Of a stretch of DNA of 64,000 nt, positions 17,354-27,103 are shown piece after piece (positions within the stretch are counted from its first letter, which is position 1; every line of letters begins with the position of its first letter). The notes beneath the pieces are model-generated. The model was not told the origin of the DNA, did not search any database, and saw only the letters and a list, made by a program, of their open reading frames with translations. Both the position numbers and the translations under genes were made by a program. The stretch lies in assembly GCA_963721345.1 (NCBI GenBank), contig CAVRIT010000001.1:310001-374000 (forward strand), in the 5' to 3' direction. Origin of the DNA: JACDAN01 sp963721345. Its GTDB lineage: Bacteria > Actinomycetota > Thermoleophilia > Gaiellales > Gaiellaceae.

Positions 17354-18397
17354 CTAGGCGCGGGTCAGCGCGCCGAGGGCCTGAGGGGCGATTTCGATTG
17401 CGCGCTCGATGTCCTCGTCGGTGACGCCGAGGTGCGTAACGGCCCGAAGAATTGTCGGGTGGATCGTGGCCGAGAAGCCGACGCCCGCCTGGTGGAGGCG
17501 CTCGAGCGCCTCCGAGTAGGTGAGGCCGAGCGGCGCCACGTCGAGCTGGACGAAGTTCGTCTCGACGTCGTCCGGCTCGACCGGGAGGCCGGCGTCGGCC
17601 AGGCCTTGCGCGAGCCGCTTGGCGCGCGCGTGGTCTTCGGCCAGCCGCTCGATGTTGTGTTCGAACGCGTAGACGCCCGCGGCCGCGACGATTCCCGCCT
17701 GGCGCATCGCGCCGCCGAACAGGTGCTTGAAGCGTCGCGCGCGGACCATCAGCTCGGAGGATCCGGCCACGAGCGCACCCAGTGGGCAGCCGAGGCCCTT
17801 CGAGAGACAGATCGTGACGGTGTCGGCGTGCCGCGCGATCTCGGCCGTGGGGACGTCCAGCGCGACAGCGGCGTTGAACAGCCGCGCGCCGTCGAGGTGG
17901 AGCCGTAGCCCGAGGTCGCGGCAGGTCTCGGCGACCGCGGCGACCTCCTCCAGAGGCCACGGGCGTCCGCCGGAGCTGTTGTGCGTGTTCTCGATCGAGA
18001 CGATCCGCGTCATCGGCGTGTGCCGGTCGTCCCAGAGGCGCGCGGCGGAGCGGATCTGGTCGGGCGTCAGGCGACCACGGTCTCCGGGAAGCGGCCTGGT
18101 GAGAAGCCCGTTGAGCGCGGCCGGCCCGCCGAGCTCCGCGATCAGGACGTGCGAGTGCTCTTCCGCAAGAAGCTCGTCGCCGGGCGCGCCGTGCAGGCGC
18201 AACGCGATCTCGTTCGCCATCGTCGCCGTCGGGAGATAGACGGCATCTTCCTGCCCCAGCAGCTCGGCGGCCCGCTGTTCGAGCAGGTTGACGGTCGGGT
18301 CCTCCCGCTTCTGCTCGTCGCCGACCTCGGCGTTCGCCATCGCCTCCCGCATGCCGGGAGTCGGCTTCGTTTGGGTGTCGGAGCGGAGATCGATCAC
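17354..18397 (-). CDS. ltaE: Low-specificity threonine aldolase / beta-eliminating lyase
   Basis: This fold-type I PLP enzyme cleaves L-(allo-)threonine to glycine and acetaldehyde, feeding glycine pools. Family landmarks: MIDLRSDTQTKPTPGMREAM, AVYLPTATMANEIAL, EEHSHVL, IENTHNSSGG, LRLHLDGARLFNAAVA and CLSKGLGCPLGALVAG, where the Lys binds PLP. RRFKHLFGGAMRQAGI and a full C-terminal small domain complete it (347 aa). The start is GTG 18397. It lies just downstream of the glycine cleavage block on the same strand, separated by a small opposite-strand gene. The glycine link is suggestive, but co-transcription is not shown. Confidence 0.9.
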   Translation of the reverse strand: MIDLRSDTQTKPTPGMREAMANAEVGDEQKREDPTVNLLEQRAAELLGQEDAVYLPTATMANEIALRLHGAPGDELLAEEHSHVLIAELGGPAALNGLLTRPLPGDRGRLTPDQIRSAARLWDDRHTPMTRIVSIENTHNSSGGRPWPLEEVAAVAETCRDLGLRLHLDGARLFNAAVALDVPTAEIARHADTVTICLSKGLGCPLGALVAGSSELMVRARRFKHLFGGAMRQAGIVAAAGVYAFEHNIERLAEDHARAKRLAQGLADAGLPVEPDDVETNFVQLDVAPLGLTYSEALERLHQAGVGFSATIHPTILRAVTHLGVTDEDIERAIEIAPQALGALTRA

Positions 18398-18487
18398 GTG
18401 TCAGATTGTTGCAGCGCCCACCGTCCGGGGGATGCCGGGAATCCGCTTCGCGCCGATCATGTGAACCAATCCAAAGGAGAAGCACAC

Positions 18488-18693
18488 ATGAATGAGACCG
18501 CGGCTTCTCTGTGGCAACTCGTCCGGGACGACCAGCTCGTCCGCCGGGGCGCATATGTCTGTGTCGGAGTCGTCTGGCTCGCAGCCGCCTGGGCCGACCT
18601 CAAGCTGCTGCTGCTGCTCCCGATGATCGCGGCCACGTCTACGTGCTCTACAACCGGCGCCCGGTCGTCGAGGACGACGCCGACCTGCTCTAG
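18488..18693 (+). CDS. Small single-span membrane protein, one probable frameshift
   Basis: A strong Shine-Dalgarno (AAAGGAG, about 8 nt upstream) precedes ATG 18488, unlike most genes here. The protein begins MNETAASLWQLVRDDQLVRR, then has a hydrophobic span (YVCVGVVWLAAAW with LLLLLPMI). Near 18628 a one-base deletion is needed to continue as HVYVLYNRRPVVEDDADLL before TAG at 18691. This gives about 69 aa with one or two membrane helices and an acidic tail. The family is not recognised. Its stop and that of gcvPB on the other strand may share the same CTAG palindrome. Confidence 0.6.
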
Positions 18694-20196
18694 TAGCGCC
18701 TTTGGGCGCCTCGATCTGTGCTGGGGCGGTCGGCTCCGCGCCAAGGTCGGGGTGCTCCTCGAATCGGTAGCGCACGATCGCCCGCTTCGCGGCCTTGACC
18801 TCGTCGAGCCGCTGGACCGGCCGGTTGTGCGGCGCCTGCTTCGAGCAGCTCCGGTTGCTCGGCCGCCTCGCGCGCGATCGCGTTCATGGCGTCGGCGAAG
18901 GCGTCGAGCGTCTCCTTCGTCTCGGTCTCGGTCGGCTCGATCATCAGCGCCTCGGGAACGTTCAGCGGGAAGTAGATCGTCGGCGGGTGGAAGCCGTAGT
19001 CCATCAGCCGCTTCGCGACGTCGAGCGCGGTGATCCCGTGCTCCTTCTTCATCCGGCGGGCGGAGAGGACGAACTCGTGCATGCAGAGCCGGTCGTACGG
19101 CAAGCTCGTACGCGTCCTTCAGGCGTGCGAGGAGGTAGTTCGCGTTCAGCACGGCGTCCTCGGACATCGTCCGCAGCTCGCGGCCCCAGGCGAGCATGAA
19201 CGCGTAGGAGCGGACGAAGACGCCGAATGGGCCGGTGAACGCGCGGACCTTGCCGATCGACCGCGGACGGTCGTAGTCCAGGCGGTACCGCTTCCCGTCA
19301 CGGACGATCGCGGGCACCGGGAGGTACGGCTCGAGCTGACGGCGGACTGCGATCGGGCCTCCGCCCGGGCCGCCGCCGCCGTGCGGCTGCGAGAACGTCT
19401 TGTGCAGGTTGATGTGGACGATGTCGAAGCCCATGTCGCCCGGCCGGGAGATCCCGCAGACGGCGTTCAGGTTCGCACCGTCGTAGTAGAGGAGGGCACC
19501 GGCGTCGTGGAAGATTCGCTGGACCTCCTCGATGTGTTCGTCGAACAGGCCGAGCGTCGACGGGTTCGTGAGCATCAACCCGGCGGTGTCCACGCCGACC
19601 TTCTCGCGCAACTCGTCCAGGTCGACGTTGCCGCGCGCGTCGGTGTCGACCTTGACGAGCTCGTAGCCGGCCATCGTGACGCTCGCCGGATTGGTCCCGT
19701 GCGCCGTGTCCGCAACGACGACCTTGCGGCGCCGGTCCCCCTCGCCGCGCTCCGCGAAGTACGCACGCATGAGCATCAGGCCGGTGAGCTCTCCCTGCGA
19801 GCCTGCCGCCGGCTGCAACGAGACGGCGTCGAGCCCGGTGATCTCGGCGAGCATCTCCTGCAGCTCGAACATCAGCTCGAGCGCCCCCTGGGCCGCGTCC
19901 TCGTCCTGCAGCGGATGGAGATCGCGGAAGCCCGGCAGCCCCGCGACTCGCTCGTTGACCCGCGGGTTGTACTTCATCGTGCAGGAGCCGAGCGGGTAGA
20001 AGCCCGTGTCGATCCCGAAGTTGCGGGTCGTCAGCTCGGTGAAGTGGCGGACGAGCTCGTTCTCCGGCAGCTCTGGGAGACGCGGCGGAGTGGAGCGGCG
20101 AAGCTCGGCCGGGAGCTCCGGTGTCGGGAGCTCGGTCGGCCGCGGGATTCGTCCGGCGCGCCGGCCTGGACGCGACTTCTCGAACAGGAGCTTCAC
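18690..20196 (-). CDS. gcvPB: Glycine dehydrogenase (decarboxylating) subunit 2, two or more frameshifts
   Basis: The C-terminal half of the split P-protein decarboxylates glycine with PLP and passes aminomethyl to GcvH. Landmarks: TELTTRNFGIDTGFYPLGSC, MKYNPRVNE, SLQPAAGSQGELTG, DTAHGTNPASVTMAGYE, YYDGANLNAV, and INLHKTFSQPHGGGGPG with the PLP Lys. Frame breaks occur near 19101 (then LPYDRLCMHEFVLSA) and 18842 (then LLKQAPHNRPVQRLDEV). The end KRAIVRYRFEEHPD is reached, but the true stop is unsure; 18690 assumes one more indel, otherwise the frame runs to 18401. GTG 20196 overlaps the gcvPA stop as GTGA. Confidence 0.88.
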
Positions 20197-21512
20197 GCGA
20201 GCACCTCGGCGAGCCGGTCGATCTCGTCCAGCGTCCGCCGCTCGGTGACCGCGACGAGAAGCACGTCGTCCATTCCCTCGTAGTCGCGGCCCAGCGGGTA
20301 GCCGGGGTGGATCCCTTGCTTCCTCGCGTCGCGGATGACGTCCGCGGCGGGCCGTCCGACGCGGATGGCAAACTCCTTGAATGTTGCCTTGTCGGGAAAC
20401 ACCGCCGGGCGCCCGATGCGCTCCTTCGCCAGCTCGGCGAGGCCCATGCAGGTCTCCCCCAGCTCGCGCAACCCTTCCGGTCCCAACCAACTCAGGGTGA
20501 TCAGGCCGCCGAGCGCGAGCAGCGTCTGGTTGGTCGTGATGTTCGAGGTCGCCTTCTCCCGGCGGATGTGCTGTTCCCGCGTCTGCAGCGTCAGGACGTA
20601 ACCGCGCTTCCCGGCGACGTCCGTCGTCTCGCCGACGATCCGCCCGGGCATGCGCCGCGTGAACTCCTCCCGCGCGGCGATGAAACCGAAGTGCGGCCCG
20701 CCGAAGGAGAGCGGGTTCCCGGAGCCCTGGCCCTCTCCGATCGCGATCGCACAGCCGTACGCGCCGGGCGCCTCCAGGACGCCGAGCGAGACGGGATCGA
20801 CGTGGGCGACCGCCAGCGCGCCCGCATCGTTCGCCGCCGCTGCGAGGTCCGGCGCAGGCTCCAGGCAGCCGAAGAAGTTCGGCTGCTGGAAGATCACGCA
20901 GGCCGCGTTCTCCGCTGCCGCCCGGAGCTCCTCGGGATCCGTGACCCCGTCTCGGTGCGGGACGTCGACGACCTCCAGGCCGAAGCCGGGCGCGTAGGTC
21001 CGGACGACCTGGCGAACCTGCGGACTGAGCGTCTCCGCGAGAACGACCCTGGTCCGACCCGTCGCGTGCTTCGCGATGTAGCAGGCGTCCGCGGCAACCG
21101 TGGAGCCGTCGTACCCCGAGGCGTTGGAGACGTCCATGCCGGTGAGCTCGCAGATCGCCGTCTGGTACTCGAAGAGCGCCTGGAGGATCCCCTGGCTCAT
21201 CTCGGGCTGGTACGGGGTGTAGGCGGTCAAGAACTCGCCGCGCTCGAGGATCGAATCGACGATCGCCGGGACGTAGTGGTCGTACACGCCGGCGCCGAGA
21301 AAGGACACCTCCTGGCCCGCGTGCGTGTTGCGCGCCGCCAGCTCCTCGAGCCGCCGGACGATCTCGTGCTCGGTCAGCGGCGCGCCGAGATCGAGGTCGC
21401 GCTCCATCCTCACGCCCGGCGGAACGTCGCGGAACAACTCCTCGACGGAGCTGACGCCGATCGTCGCCAGCATCGCCTCGCGATCGGCGTCGGTGAGGCA
21501 GACGTAGGTCAC
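20193..21512 (-). CDS. gcvPA: Glycine dehydrogenase (decarboxylating) subunit 1
   Basis: This is the N-terminal half of the two-subunit P-protein (439 aa, normal). Signatures: PLTEHEIVRRLEELAARN, FLGAGVYDHYVPAIVD, FLTAYTPYQPEMSQGILQAL, YQTAICELTGMDVSNASGYD, GEGQGSGNPLSFGGPHFGF and REQHIRREKATSNITTNQTL. It forms an alpha2-beta2 complex with GcvPB. The start is GTG 21512 (MTYVCLTDADREAML), 22 bases after the gcvH stop, and the end overlaps gcvPB as GTGA. The frame is intact. Confidence 0.95.
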   Translation of the reverse strand: MTYVCLTDADREAMLATIGVSSVEELFRDVPPGVRMERDLDLGAPLTEHEIVRRLEELAARNTHAGQEVSFLGAGVYDHYVPAIVDSILERGEFLTAYTPYQPEMSQGILQALFEYQTAICELTGMDVSNASGYDGSTVAADACYIAKHATGRTRVVLAETLSPQVRQVVRTYAPGFGLEVVDVPHRDGVTDPEELRAAAENAACVIFQQPNFFGCLEPAPDLAAAANDAGALAVAHVDPVSLGVLEAPGAYGCAIAIGEGQGSGNPLSFGGPHFGFIAAREEFTRRMPGRIVGETTDVAGKRGYVLTLQTREQHIRREKATSNITTNQTLLALGGLITLSWLGPEGLRELGETCMGLAELAKERIGRPAVFPDKATFKEFAIRVGRPAADVIRDARKQGIHPGYPLGRDYEGMDDVLLVAVTERRTLDEIDRLAEVLA

Positions 21513-21534
21513 CGGTGCACCTTCTGGAGGGGCA

Positions 21535-21927
21535 CTATTCGGCCAGCAGCTCGCGATAGGCGGCGGCGTCGAGGAGGTCGTCGACCTGACCCGGGTCGCT
21601 GAGGCGGATCCGGATGAGCCACCCCGTGCCGTAGGGGTCCTCGTTGACCGTCTCAGGGGCCTCGACGACGGCGGGGTTGACCTCGACCACCTCGCCGGAG
21701 AGAGGTGCGATCAGCTCGGACACGGCCTTGACGGACTCGACCTCGCCGTAGCTCGAGTCGCGCGTCACCGTCGCGCCCTGCTCGGGCGGCTCGTAGTGGA
21801 CGAGCTCGCCGAGCGCGTCCTGCGCGTACCACGTCACCCCGAGAACGGCCTCGCCGTCCTCGATCCGCGCCCAGTCGTGCTCGCGGTGGTAGCGCAGTTC
21901 CTCCGGGTAGCTCTCCTCCGCCGCCAT
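21535..21927 (-). CDS. gcvH: Glycine cleavage system H protein
   Basis: This lipoyl carrier shuttles aminomethyl between the P and T proteins. It has 130 aa. The lipoylation site is Lys in EVESVKAVSEL (about residue 65), flanked by TWYAQDALGELVHYE and LSGEVVEVNPAV, and the end NEDPYGTGWLIRIR is typical. The ATG at 21927 overlaps the gcvT stop by one base (TGATG), so translation is coupled. Two genes downstream encode the P-protein halves. Confidence 0.96.
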   Translation of the reverse strand: MAAEESYPEELRYHREHDWARIEDGEAVLGVTWYAQDALGELVHYEPPEQGATVTRDSSYGEVESVKAVSELIAPLSGEVVEVNPAVVEAPETVNEDPYGTGWLIRIRLSDPGQVDDLLDAAAYRELLAE

Positions 21928-22976
21928 CAGCCCTCCTGCTTGTAGATGGGTTTCTTCACGACCTCGGCGCGCCGGGGTCGTCCTCGCACGTCGATGGTCA
22001 GCTCGGTCCCGGGCTCCGCCTGCTCGGCCGTGACGTAGCCCATCCCGATCCCGCGATCGAGCATCGGCGAGTGCGAACCGGAGGTGACCTCGCCGCCGCC
22101 TTCGATCGGCATGCCCTGGCGGGGGATTCCGGACTCGCCCATCACGAACGGGACGAGCCTTCGCGCCTGGCCTTCTGTCTTGATCCGCCGGAGCTCGCCG
22201 GCGCCGGTGAACTCCTTGTCGAGTGCGCAGACCCAGCCGAGTCCCGCAGAGATCGCGTCCGTGTCGGGCCCGATGTCGTTCCCGTGCAGCGGGAAGCACG
22301 CCTCGAGCCTCAGCGTGTCGCGGGCGCCGAGGCCGCAGGGAACGGCGCCCCGCTCGAGCACGCGGTCCCAGAGCTCCGGCGCGTCGTCGGCGGGAGCCAT
22401 CAGCTCCACGCCGCGCTCGCCCGTATAGCCCGTCCGGTTGACCATGCACTCGACGCCGTCGATCTCCTCCATCGCGAACGTGAAGGCCGGTGCGTCATCC
22501 AGGCCGAGCCGTTCGATCGAGCGGGGTCCCTGCACGGCGAGCAGCGCGTACTCCTCCGAGACGTCGCGAACGTCTGATCCCGGGATCTCTCGCTCCTTGA
22601 TCCACGCGAAGTCGGGCTCGCGGTTGGACGCGTTGACGATCAGGAGATAGCGGCCCGGCTCGAGCCGGTACGCGATCAGGTCGTCGAGGATCCCGCCGCG
22701 CTCGTTCGTGAGCAGGGTGTACTGCGCGCCGCCCGGCTCGACCTTGTCCAGGTCGTTCGAGAGCAGCGATTGGAGCAGCTCGTGCGCCCGCGGCCCCTCC
22801 ACCTCGAACTCGCCCATGTGCGAGACGTCGAAGACCCCGCAGTCCGCTCGCACCGCGCGGTGCTCGGGGATGACGCCCTCGTACTGCACCGGCATCTCCC
22901 AGCCGGCGAACGGGACGAGACGGGCGCCCAGCGCTCGATGGCGCTCGTAGAGCGGCGTTCGCAGGAGCGTCTGCAC
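21927..22976 (-). CDS. gcvT: Aminomethyltransferase (glycine cleavage T protein)
   Basis: The protein takes aminomethyl from GcvH and makes methylene-tetrahydrofolate plus ammonia. Landmarks in 349 aa: PLYERHRALGARLVPFAGWE, FDVSHMGEFEVEGP, NERGGILDDLIAYRL, NRTGYTGERGVEL, GLGARDTLRLEACFPLHGND, and a complete barrel domain at the end. The start is GTG 22976. The gap to ftsZ is only 29 bases. A TANNNT-like box (TAGCAT on the minus strand, near 22986-22991) sits there, so the gcv genes may have their own start as well as read-through. Confidence 0.95.
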   Translation of the reverse strand: MQTLLRTPLYERHRALGARLVPFAGWEMPVQYEGVIPEHRAVRADCGVFDVSHMGEFEVEGPRAHELLQSLLSNDLDKVEPGGAQYTLLTNERGGILDDLIAYRLEPGRYLLIVNASNREPDFAWIKEREIPGSDVRDVSEEYALLAVQGPRSIERLGLDDAPAFTFAMEEIDGVECMVNRTGYTGERGVELMAPADDAPELWDRVLERGAVPCGLGARDTLRLEACFPLHGNDIGPDTDAISAGLGWVCALDKEFTGAGELRRIKTEGQARRLVPFVMGESGIPRQGMPIEGGGEVTSGSHSPMLDRGIGMGYVTAEQAEPGTELTIDVRGRPRRAEVVKKPIYKQEG

Positions 22977-23005
22977 GACGCCCGGATGCTATGCCCTGGC
23001 TGCTG

Positions 23006-24097
23006 CTAGTCGCGCAGGAACGACGGCACTTCGAGCACGTCCTTCGGCACTTCGAAGGGCTGCTCCTGGCCCTCGGGCCTCGGACTGGTGGTCGACGCTG
23101 CCGGCTCCTCGATCGTGGTGCGGCGTCGGCGCCGATGCGCGCCCGGCCCGAACCCCGTCGCGATCACCGTGACGCGAACCTGATCCTTCAGGCCCTCGTC
23201 GATCACCGCCCCGAAGATGACGTTCGCGTTCTGGTCGGCCGCGCTGGTCACGACCTCCGCCGCCTCGTTGACCTCGAACAGGCCCATGTCCGCCGGGCCG
23301 CTGATGTTGAGCAGGATCCCGGTTGCGCCCTCGATCGAGGACTCGAGCAGCGGCGACGAAACCGCCGTGTGGGCGGCCTCCGCCGCGCGGTTCTCCCCTG
23401 AGGCGACGCCGATTCCCATGAGCGCCGATCCGGCCTCGGTCATGATCGCCCGTACATCGGCGAAGTCGAGGTTGACGATGCCCGGGACCGTGATCAGGTC
23501 GGTGATCCCCTGGACGCCCTGGCGAAGGATGTCGTCCGCCATCCGGAAGGCGTCGAGGATCGACGTGCGCTTCTCGACCACCTGAAGCAGGCGGTCGTTC
23601 TCGATCACGATCAGCGTGTCGACGCGATCGCGCAGTTCCTCGATCCCGAGGTGCGCCTGCTCCGCGCGGCGCCGCCCCTCGAAGCCGAAGGGCCTCGTGA
23701 CGACGCCGACGGTGAGCGCGCCGAGATCCTCTTTCGCGATCTCGGCCACCACCGGCGCACCGCCCGTCCCCGTGCCCCCGCCCTCGCCGGCCGTGACGAA
23801 GACCATGTCCGCGCCCTTGAGGACCTCCTTCAGCTCGTCACGGCTCTCCTGCGCGGCGCCCTTCCCCACCTCGGGGTTGGCGCCTGCGCCGAGGCCGCGA
23901 GTAGAGTCGGTGCCGATCTGCACCTTCACGTCGGCGTCGACCGCAAGGAGCGCCTGCGCGTCGGTGTTCGCCGCGACGAACTCGACCCCACTCAGGCCCG
24001 CGTCGACCATCCGGCTCACGGCATTCGATCCTCCGCCACCGACGCCGACAACCTTGATCACCGCAAGGTAATTGCTTGTCTGGTCCCGTACGCTCAA
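23006..24097 (-). CDS. ftsZ: Cell division GTPase FtsZ
   Basis: This tubulin homologue forms the Z-ring. It has IKVVGVGGGGSNAVSRM (nucleotide-binding), the tubulin signature GEGGGTGTGGAPVVAEIA, the T7 synergy loop NLDFADVRAIM (catalytic Asp for the neighbouring subunit) and the C-terminal tail EVPSFLRD that binds partners such as SepF. The linker is short, 363 aa in total. The start is TTG 24097, supported by GGAGGG 4 nt upstream. ftsZ closes the division/cell-wall cluster. No ftsA or sepF is adjacent; gcvT follows instead. Confidence 0.97.
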   Translation of the reverse strand: MSVRDQTSNYLAVIKVVGVGGGGSNAVSRMVDAGLSGVEFVAANTDAQALLAVDADVKVQIGTDSTRGLGAGANPEVGKGAAQESRDELKEVLKGADMVFVTAGEGGGTGTGGAPVVAEIAKEDLGALTVGVVTRPFGFEGRRRAEQAHLGIEELRDRVDTLIVIENDRLLQVVEKRTSILDAFRMADDILRQGVQGITDLITVPGIVNLDFADVRAIMTEAGSALMGIGVASGENRAAEAAHTAVSSPLLESSIEGATGILLNISGPADMGLFEVNEAAEVVTSAADQNANVIFGAVIDEGLKDQVRVTVIATGFGPGAHRRRRRTTIEEPAASTTSPRPEGQEQPFEVPKDVLEVPSFLRD

Positions 24098-24207
24098 CGT
24101 CCCTCCACCTCAAGCTCGACTGTAGCTCACGCCTTGCGCGGCCACCGTAACGCGCCAAGGGTAGGGCCGGAAACTCCTGATGTCAACGGCAGGTAGTGCC
24201 GACGACC

Positions 24208-25020
24208 CTAAGGTTCGACCTGAGAGTTGAGGGTTGTACCTGAAACGGGACGCTCGGGCACGGCGACGTCGATGTAGGCGACAGCCTCCCCCGCACCACT
24301 GATCTCCGCGAGCACTCGGCGAGCCACCTCGAGCTTCAGCGCGAGGTCGACGGAGCTGCCCAGCCGCAGCTCGAGCCGGTCGTCGAGCACGATCGTGAGT
24401 CCGTGCTCGGAGGGCGCGACGTACCAGATGCGACGGAAGAATTCGGGTGCCGCAATCCGCATCGCGGCAAGCGCTGCGATCGCCTGGGCCGGCTGATCGA
24501 CATCGACGAGGGCCCCGATCTCCGGCTCCGCAGCGCGGGGTATCCAGACGACGGGCAGCGGGCGTTGCAGGCGCGTCTCGAGCTTCTTCAGCACACGCCC
24601 CTCGACCGAGACGAGCCAGTTCTCGTCGGCGCGTCGGAGGACGGCGACGGGTCGCTCGACGCTGACGTGTACGTGGAGGCCGTTGGGGAACGAGCGGTCA
24701 TAGCCCAGCAGGTGGACGTGCGGTAGGCCCTCGAGCCGGCGCGCGATCTCGTCGCCTCCGACTTCGAGCAGGCTCGTTCCCGCCATCGGCGCGAGCGCCC
24801 GCTCGACAACGGTGTCGTGCCCCGCCGGCTCGGTCCGGACGTCGATCGAGCGAACGGCGAACACGGTGGACTCCCGGGCGCCGAGGTAGAGCGCGAACGC
24901 CGCCGTCAGCAATCCGAAGCCGACGGCGAGGGACCGCCCGGACGGCAAGAGGCTCAGCGCCGATAAGCGGGTCGGCGTCCGGGCAGCAGCAAGCTCTCGT
25001 GCTCGAGCCACGCCGCTCAC
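24208..25020 (-). CDS. ftsQ: Cell division protein FtsQ/DivIB
   Basis: This bitopic septal protein links early and late division proteins. It has a cytoplasmic basic N-terminus, one membrane helix (residues about 35-55, SLAVGFGLLTAAFALYLG), a POTRA domain (VFAVRSIDVRTEP, HVHLLGYDRSFPNGLHVHV, RPVAVLRRADENW) and the FtsQ beta domain. The end SGTTLNSQVEP is the usual short tail. The chosen GTG 25020 starts VSGVARARELAA; GTG 25011 is also possible. A 110-base gap separates it from ftsZ, which may hold an ftsZ promoter. Confidence 0.88.
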   Translation of the reverse strand: MSGVARARELAAARTPTRLSALSLLPSGRSLAVGFGLLTAAFALYLGARESTVFAVRSIDVRTEPAGHDTVVERALAPMAGTSLLEVGGDEIARRLEGLPHVHLLGYDRSFPNGLHVHVSVERPVAVLRRADENWLVSVEGRVLKKLETRLQRPLPVVWIPRAAEPEIGALVDVDQPAQAIAALAAMRIAAPEFFRRIWYVAPSEHGLTIVLDDRLELRLGSSVDLALKLEVARRVLAEISGAGEAVAYIDVAVPERPVSGTTLNSQVEP

Positions 25021-25042
25021 TTCGCCGCGGCGAGGGGCGCTC

Positions 25043-25918
25043 CTACGCGGTCGGCAGCTCCAATGCGCCGACCAACTGAACCTCGTGCTCGAGCGTGACG
25101 CCGAACTCCTCGATCGCACGACGCCGAGCCTCGGCCATCAGCGCGATCGCGTCAGCCGAGCGAGCTTCGCCCGCGTTCTCGATGAAGTTTGCGTGTCGCG
25201 GCGAGATCTGGGCGCCTCCGATCCGGTGACCGCGCAGGCCGCAGGCCTCGAGCATTCGTCCCGCCGTCAGCTCGTGGTCCGGGTTCTTGAAGACGCTGCC
25301 GAACGTGCGCTTGTTCGTGGGCTGGGCGGCCTTCCGCTGGGCCTGCATCTCGGCGACGGTGGCCTTGATCTCCTCCACCGGCCGCGGCGCGAGCCGAAAC
25401 TCCGCGCCTGCGACAACCTCCCCCGGTCCGAGAGCAGACCGCCGGTACTCGAGGCCGAGCTCCTCGGGTGTCCGCCACCCTGCGCCGTCGGCCGACATCA
25501 CGAGGGCCCGCTCCAGCACGCTCGCCATGTCGCCGCCGTAGGCTCCGGCGTTCATCTTCACGCCGCCGCCCGCCGTGCCGGGGATCGCGCAGGCGAACTC
25601 GATGCCCCCGAGCGACGCCGCCCGCGCACGGTGAAGGCAGACCGCCAGCGGCGCGCCGCCTCCCGCTACGAGGAGATCCCCTTCGACGCCGGCCGCCGCG
25701 AGATCGCCCGCGAGCTTGATCACGAGCCCGTCGACCCCGTCGTCGGCGACGAGCAGATTCGAACCGAGCCCGACCACGGAGACGGGGGCTCCGCGCTCAG
25801 CCGCCCACCCGAGCGCCTCGCTCAGCTCGTCGAGTGCCGAGGGTCGTGCGAACCACTGCGCGGGGCCGCCGGTGCCCAACGTGGTGAAGCGGGAGAGCGG
25901 GACGCCTTCTTCGATCAC
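25043..25918 (-). CDS. murB: UDP-N-acetylenolpyruvoylglucosamine reductase
   Basis: This FAD enzyme makes UDP-MurNAc with NADPH. Visible: PLSRFTTLGTGGPAQWFARP, VSVVGLGSNLLVADDGVDGL and the FAD loop IPGTAGGGVKMNAGAYGGDM. The proton-donor Ser lies in TFGSVFKNP, followed by the C-terminal Glu region (GVTLEHEVQLVG). 291 aa, complete. GTG 25918 overlaps the murC stop (GTGA), so translation is coupled. The order murC-murB-ftsQ-ftsZ is typical of Actinobacteriota. Confidence 0.95.
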   Translation of the reverse strand: MIEEGVPLSRFTTLGTGGPAQWFARPSALDELSEALGWAAERGAPVSVVGLGSNLLVADDGVDGLVIKLAGDLAAAGVEGDLLVAGGGAPLAVCLHRARAASLGGIEFACAIPGTAGGGVKMNAGAYGGDMASVLERALVMSADGAGWRTPEELGLEYRRSALGPGEVVAGAEFRLAPRPVEEIKATVAEMQAQRKAAQPTNKRTFGSVFKNPDHELTAGRMLEACGLRGHRIGGAQISPRHANFIENAGEARSADAIALMAEARRRAIEEFGVTLEHEVQLVGALELPTA

Positions 25919-27103
25919 GCGAGGTGCTCGAGAATCAGGTCACCGGCGCGGTCTACGTCACCTGCGCCGATCGTGAGCACGACGTCACCGCCATGCGCTC
26001 GCGCCGCCACAAACCGAGCGCCGTCATCGACAGCGGGGGTCCAGCCGATCGTCATCCCCGGACGGCGGTCGGAGATCGCGTCGACGACGAGCTTGCCGCT
26101 GACTCCCTCGACAGGCTCCTCCCTCGCCGCGTAGATCTCGGTCACGGCGACGACGTCGGCCGCGGCGAGCGCCGCCCCGAGCTCACGCGCGAGGTGCCGG
26201 GTCCGCGAGTACAGATGCGGCTGGAACAGGACGAGCACCCGGCCCGCGGTCTGCTCGCGGACCGCCGACAGCGTCGCCGCGACCTCGGCCGGATGGTGGG
26301 CGTAGTCGTCCACCACACGCACGTCCGACGCGACGCCGCGCTCCTCGAGCCTCCTCCCCGCGCCGCGGAACTCGCGCAGCACCGGCCAGGCCCGGTCGGG
26401 CTCGATCCCGGCGAGCTCGAGCGCCGCGAGCGCCGCCGCGGCGTTCTGGCGGTTGTGCTCTCCGGCGAGAGCGAGCTCGCCCGTGTAGGGGGCGAGCCGA
26501 TCGCCGCGGACGACCTCCGGAACGGCCTCGAGCCAGCGTTCGAACAGCTCCTCGACCTCGGCGTGAGAGCGGAACTCGCTGTGGTGGTCGAGATCCACGT
26601 TGGTGATCACGGCGATGCGGGGTCGAAGCCGTTCGATCGTGCGATCCGACTCGTCGCCCTCGACGACGAGCCAGCCCGAGCCGGCGCGCGCGTTACCCCC
26701 GAGCTGCGGGATCTCCGCGCCGATCAGGAACGACGGATCCTCGCCCAGGCGGTCGAGGGCGAAGGCGATCATCCCCGCGGTCGTCGTCTTCCCGTGCGCG
26801 CCTGCGACCACGATCGCGTTCTGCAGCGAGACGAGCTCCGCGAGGAACTCCGCGCGGCTGCTGCCCTCGACCCGTCCCGCGAAGGCCGTCGACACGACCG
26901 TCTCGAACCCGTCCGGTACCGATCGGCTCCTCGCCGATCTCCACCTGGATCCCCGCGTCCCGCACGTGCTCGAGGTAGGGCGTGTCCACGCGGTCCCAGC
27001 CGGCCACCTGCGCACCCCAGGCATGAGCTAGCAACGCATAGCCGCTGAGCCCCGCACCGCCGATGCCGACGAAGAAGATCCGCCTACCCGCGAGCGGCTG
27101 CAA
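25915..27103 (-). CDS. murC: UDP-N-acetylmuramate--L-alanine ligase, one frameshift
   Basis: This enzyme adds the first amino acid of the peptidoglycan stem. The N-terminal Rossmann motif IFFVGIGGAGLSGYALLAH and the region to GIQVEIGEEP lie in one frame. Near 26922 one extra base shifts to PDGFETVVSTAF, then ATP-binding VVAGAHGKTTTAGMI, NVDLDHHSEF, LAGEHNRQNAAAALAAL and VDDYAHHPAEVAATL. Removing one base restores about 396 aa. The start TTG 27103 overlaps the murG stop by about 20 bases. The indel is probably an error, because an essential gene here would not be expected to be dead. Confidence 0.9.

Noticed and set aside
18694..18710. Terminator GCGCC-TTTG-GGCGC between gcvPB and the small membrane gene
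   Set aside because: A 5-bp stem without a U-run is too weak to list.
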